Shown in pieces: positions 62,501-64,000 of a stretch of 64,000 nucleotides of DNA. The translations under genes and the position numbers were made by a program. The stretch is from the NCBI RefSeq assembly GCF_001718415.1, contig NZ_CP013377.1, positions 2,108,001-2,172,000 of the forward strand, given 5' to 3'. The notes under the pieces were generated by a model. The model did not search any database and was not told the DNA's origin. It saw nothing but the letters and a program-made list of their open reading frames with translations. The DNA is from Burkholderia pseudomultivorans. Lineage in GTDB: Bacteria > Pseudomonadota > Gammaproteobacteria > Burkholderiales > Burkholderiaceae. The first letter of the stretch is position 1. The number at the start of each line of letters is the position of its first letter.

Positions 62501-64000
62501 CACCACATCCCCATGCGCACCCGCAGTACGCCGTTGCCGTCATAAACCCGCACGCTGCTACCGTCGAGCACCAGTCGATTCCCGCTGCCATCGGACGCGT
62601 TGATCTCGAAAAAGCCGTTCTTGTCGATACGCCAGCCCTGTCGACCCGCGATGTAGTTATCGGACTGGATGTAACTGCCGATCATCGCGTTCGTAATCCA
62701 GCCGGCGCCGATGAGCGCCTGGCGGAGAAACACCTGCCCGCCCTGCACCACGAACGGCACAATCGACGATCCCCCGTTGTTCGGGTCGACCACGGCAAAG
62801 CGACTCGCCGAGACCAGTACCTGCGACTCGACTACACCGCTGCTGTTGTCGATCCCGACACCGATGCCAGCGATATACGTCTTGCCGTCCGTCGTCACCT
62901 GCGTCTTGATCTGGTACGACGCAGCAACACGCCCATTCAGATCCGCGTACGACTGCGCAACTGTTTGGACGGCGGCCTCGGTGTCGTTTGCCTTCGCGCT
63001 GATCGTTGCAATCTGGCTGGCCTGCGCGCTGTCGGCATCCACCCGAGCCTGAGCCTCGTTTTGAATACCGGCGAACAAGTCGGCCTGACCCGATTGCATT
63101 TGGGCCGTGACCGATTCAATCTGCTGCGCCAGCGCCATATCAGCCTCGGCACGTGCTGACTGTTCCGACCAGACTCCGGCCATGACCTGTGTCGACCCCG
63201 CAGCCTGGTTCGAGTCGCCAGCCATCGGCACGTTGATCTGTGCCGACACGCTCTCGATACGATTCGACAGCGCGCTATCGGCATCCGCCCGAGCCTTCTG
63301 TTCCGCGGCGATCGCGGCCGTGTTGCAGTTGGCCGTCGCGGTCACAGAATCGATGCGCTTACCAAGCGCCGAATCAGCATCGGTTCGCGCGGTTTGCTCG
63401 GACGCAATGGCCGACTTGTTGCTGTTCGCGGTCGACGTCACGGCATCGACTCGCGTCGACAATGCACTATCCGCGTCGGCGCGAGCTTTCTGCTCGGCGG
63501 TGATCGCGGCCGAGTTTGCTGCGGCCGAAGCGCTTACCGTATCGATACGGCTCGACAGCGCATCGTCTGCAGTTGCCCGCGCGCTCGCTTCGGTCGAGAT
63601 CGCAGCTGCATTGTTTGCGAGCCCGATATCCTGAGACAACTTCCAGTCAGCGCCATCCCACACCAACAGGTTGTTGTTACCGACCGTGCTCACTGCCGCA
63701 TCGGCCGTCGGGATGTACCGTCCGGCGCCCGCCAGCGCCTCCAGTTGCTGCCCCCAGACATAGATACCGCTGGTGCCGTCTCCCTGGTACGTCGTAGACC
63801 CGTTGAAGGCCTGCGTGCGCAGAATGATCGACGTGTCCGCTGTAGTGAACTGCGCCGTGTACACCACGCGCCACCAACCCTCCGACAACTGCGTCGCAGC
63901 GTACGAATGCGATCCCCTGGACAGACTCGGCCCAGAAAACACCCCGGTATCGGCGTCGAATACCACGCCACCGAACGTACCGGTGTTGTTGCGGCAAAAC
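62500..64000 (-). CDS. gpJ-like tail tip/host-specificity protein, C-terminal part (5' end outside window)
   Basis: About 499 codons visible, open to the window edge. From the edge: a beta-sandwich carbohydrate-binding-like domain (SEGWWRVVYTAQFTTADTS, GDGTSGIYVWGQQLEA, RYIPTADAAV), then four 32-residue repeats (63612-63229) and looser ones forming a helical stalk, then the DUF1983 domain (TYIAGIGVGIDNSSGVVESQVLV, GGQVFLRQALIGAGWITNAMIGSYIQS) at the C-terminus as in lambda gpJ relatives. It sets host range at the tail tip. The GTG 63966 is internal, not the start. Confidence 0.88.
   Translation of the reverse strand, partial: FCRNNTGTFGGVVFDADTGVFSGPSLSRGSHSYAATQLSEGWWRVVYTAQFTTADTSIILRTQAFNGSTTYQGDGTSGIYVWGQQLEALAGAGRYIPTADAAVSTVGNNNLLVWDGADWKLSQDIGLANNAAAISTEASARATADDALSSRIDTVSASAAANSAAITAEQKARADADSALSTRVDAVTSTANSNKSAIASEQTARTDADSALGKRIDSVTATANCNTAAIAAEQKARADADSALSNRIESVSAQINVPMAGDSNQAAGSTQVMAGVWSEQSARAEADMALAQQIESVTAQMQSGQADLFAGIQNEAQARVDADSAQASQIATISAKANDTEAAVQTVAQSYADLNGRVAASYQIKTQVTTDGKTYIAGIGVGIDNSSGVVESQVLVSASRFAVVDPNNGGSSIVPFVVQGGQVFLRQALIGAGWITNAMIGSYIQSDNYIAGRQGWRIDKNGFFEINASDGSGNRLVLDGSSVRVYDGNGVLRVRMGMW
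63229..63612 (-). repeat. Four tandem 96-bp (32-codon) repeats in the tail gene
   Basis: Units begin at codons 119, 151, 183 and 215 counted from GTG 63966; consensus core is AAIxAEQKARADADSALSxR. DNA identity is high enough to allow slippage, so repeat number may vary between strains. Confidence 0.8.

Larger units (their letters stand above)
56878..64000. mobile_element. One end of a lambda-like siphophage prophage integrated in a tRNA gene
   Basis: Supported by the tRNA remnant, phage lysis genes and a gpJ-like tail gene. Mean GC drops compared with the left part, and codon use includes more A/T-ending codons, especially at 58100-60200. Order from the host junction: SRAP protein, two unknowns, AT-rich interval, lipoprotein, lysis cassette, tail proteins. 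The integrase and other end are not in the window. The left junction is thus the end distal to the integrase, or the integrase is absent. Confidence 0.9.

Overview
The window looks like part of a Burkholderia cepacia complex genome, very probably the second chromosome. DNA is about 66-68% G+C with strong GC3 bias. It carries the sdhCDAB-sdhE-gltA / GntR / mdh / CoA-ester lyase / prpD / acnA block typical of Burkholderia, and a lipase nearly identical to the well-studied B. cepacia lipase with its dedicated foldase. Products were assigned from translated motifs and family knowledge; no database search was run.

Layout. 1-3314: 3'-truncated ddaH, a DUF1479 oxygenase-like gene, a VOC protein and a divergent AraC regulator. 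3406-16796: the TCA block. gltA, sdhE, sdhB, sdhA, sdhD and sdhC lie on the minus strand behind a GntR/UTRA regulator; mdh, a CitE-like lyase, a small secreted MliC-like protein, prpD and acnA run the other way. A perfect 16-bp palindrome sits between the GntR gene and mdh. 16930-18121: ArsR-SRPBCC-DUF1801 operon with 4-bp overlaps. 18721-26675: secreted S53 peptidase, a DHA2 drug exporter and a polyamine-type ABC importer, divergent from a MocR regulator (26784-28304). 28328-30460: lipA with its foldase. 30683-33267: OprC/NosA-type copper receptor with a DUF2946 protein. 33434-43257: cytochrome b561, Pr6Pr membrane protein, degenerate LytM lipoprotein, DUF4148 protein, gnd, a methyltransferase-sirtuin pair, GNAT, SMR transporter and a luciferase-like oxidoreductase. 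43556-53205: MscS-type channel, TetR regulator divergent from an EmrA-EmrB-NodT tripartite pump, and a low-complexity DUF3300 protein. 53291-56622: LysR regulator, a DctA remnant, a ModA-like binding protein and a citrate/tricarballylate-type MFS permease.

From 56878 to the right edge is one end of a lambda-like siphophage prophage integrated into a tRNA gene. A 28-nt tRNA 3' remnant and its terminator mark the host junction. Inside come an SRAP (HMCES/YedK-like) protein, two unknown genes, a short AT-rich interval with a candidate ~75-nt RNA, an unknown lipoprotein, a complete lysis cassette (pinholin-like holin, SAR endolysin, Rz with embedded Rz1), two small tail-region proteins and the C-terminal part of a gpJ-like tail protein with 32-residue repeats. 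Integrase, immunity and head genes would lie outside the window.

The least explained places are the phage interval 57735-60178 (unknown genes plus a candidate RNA), the gene-poor 980 bp at 40052-41031 with an orphan minus-strand terminator, and the MliC-like protein inside the TCA block. I did not see a clear new multi-gene defence or catalytic system.
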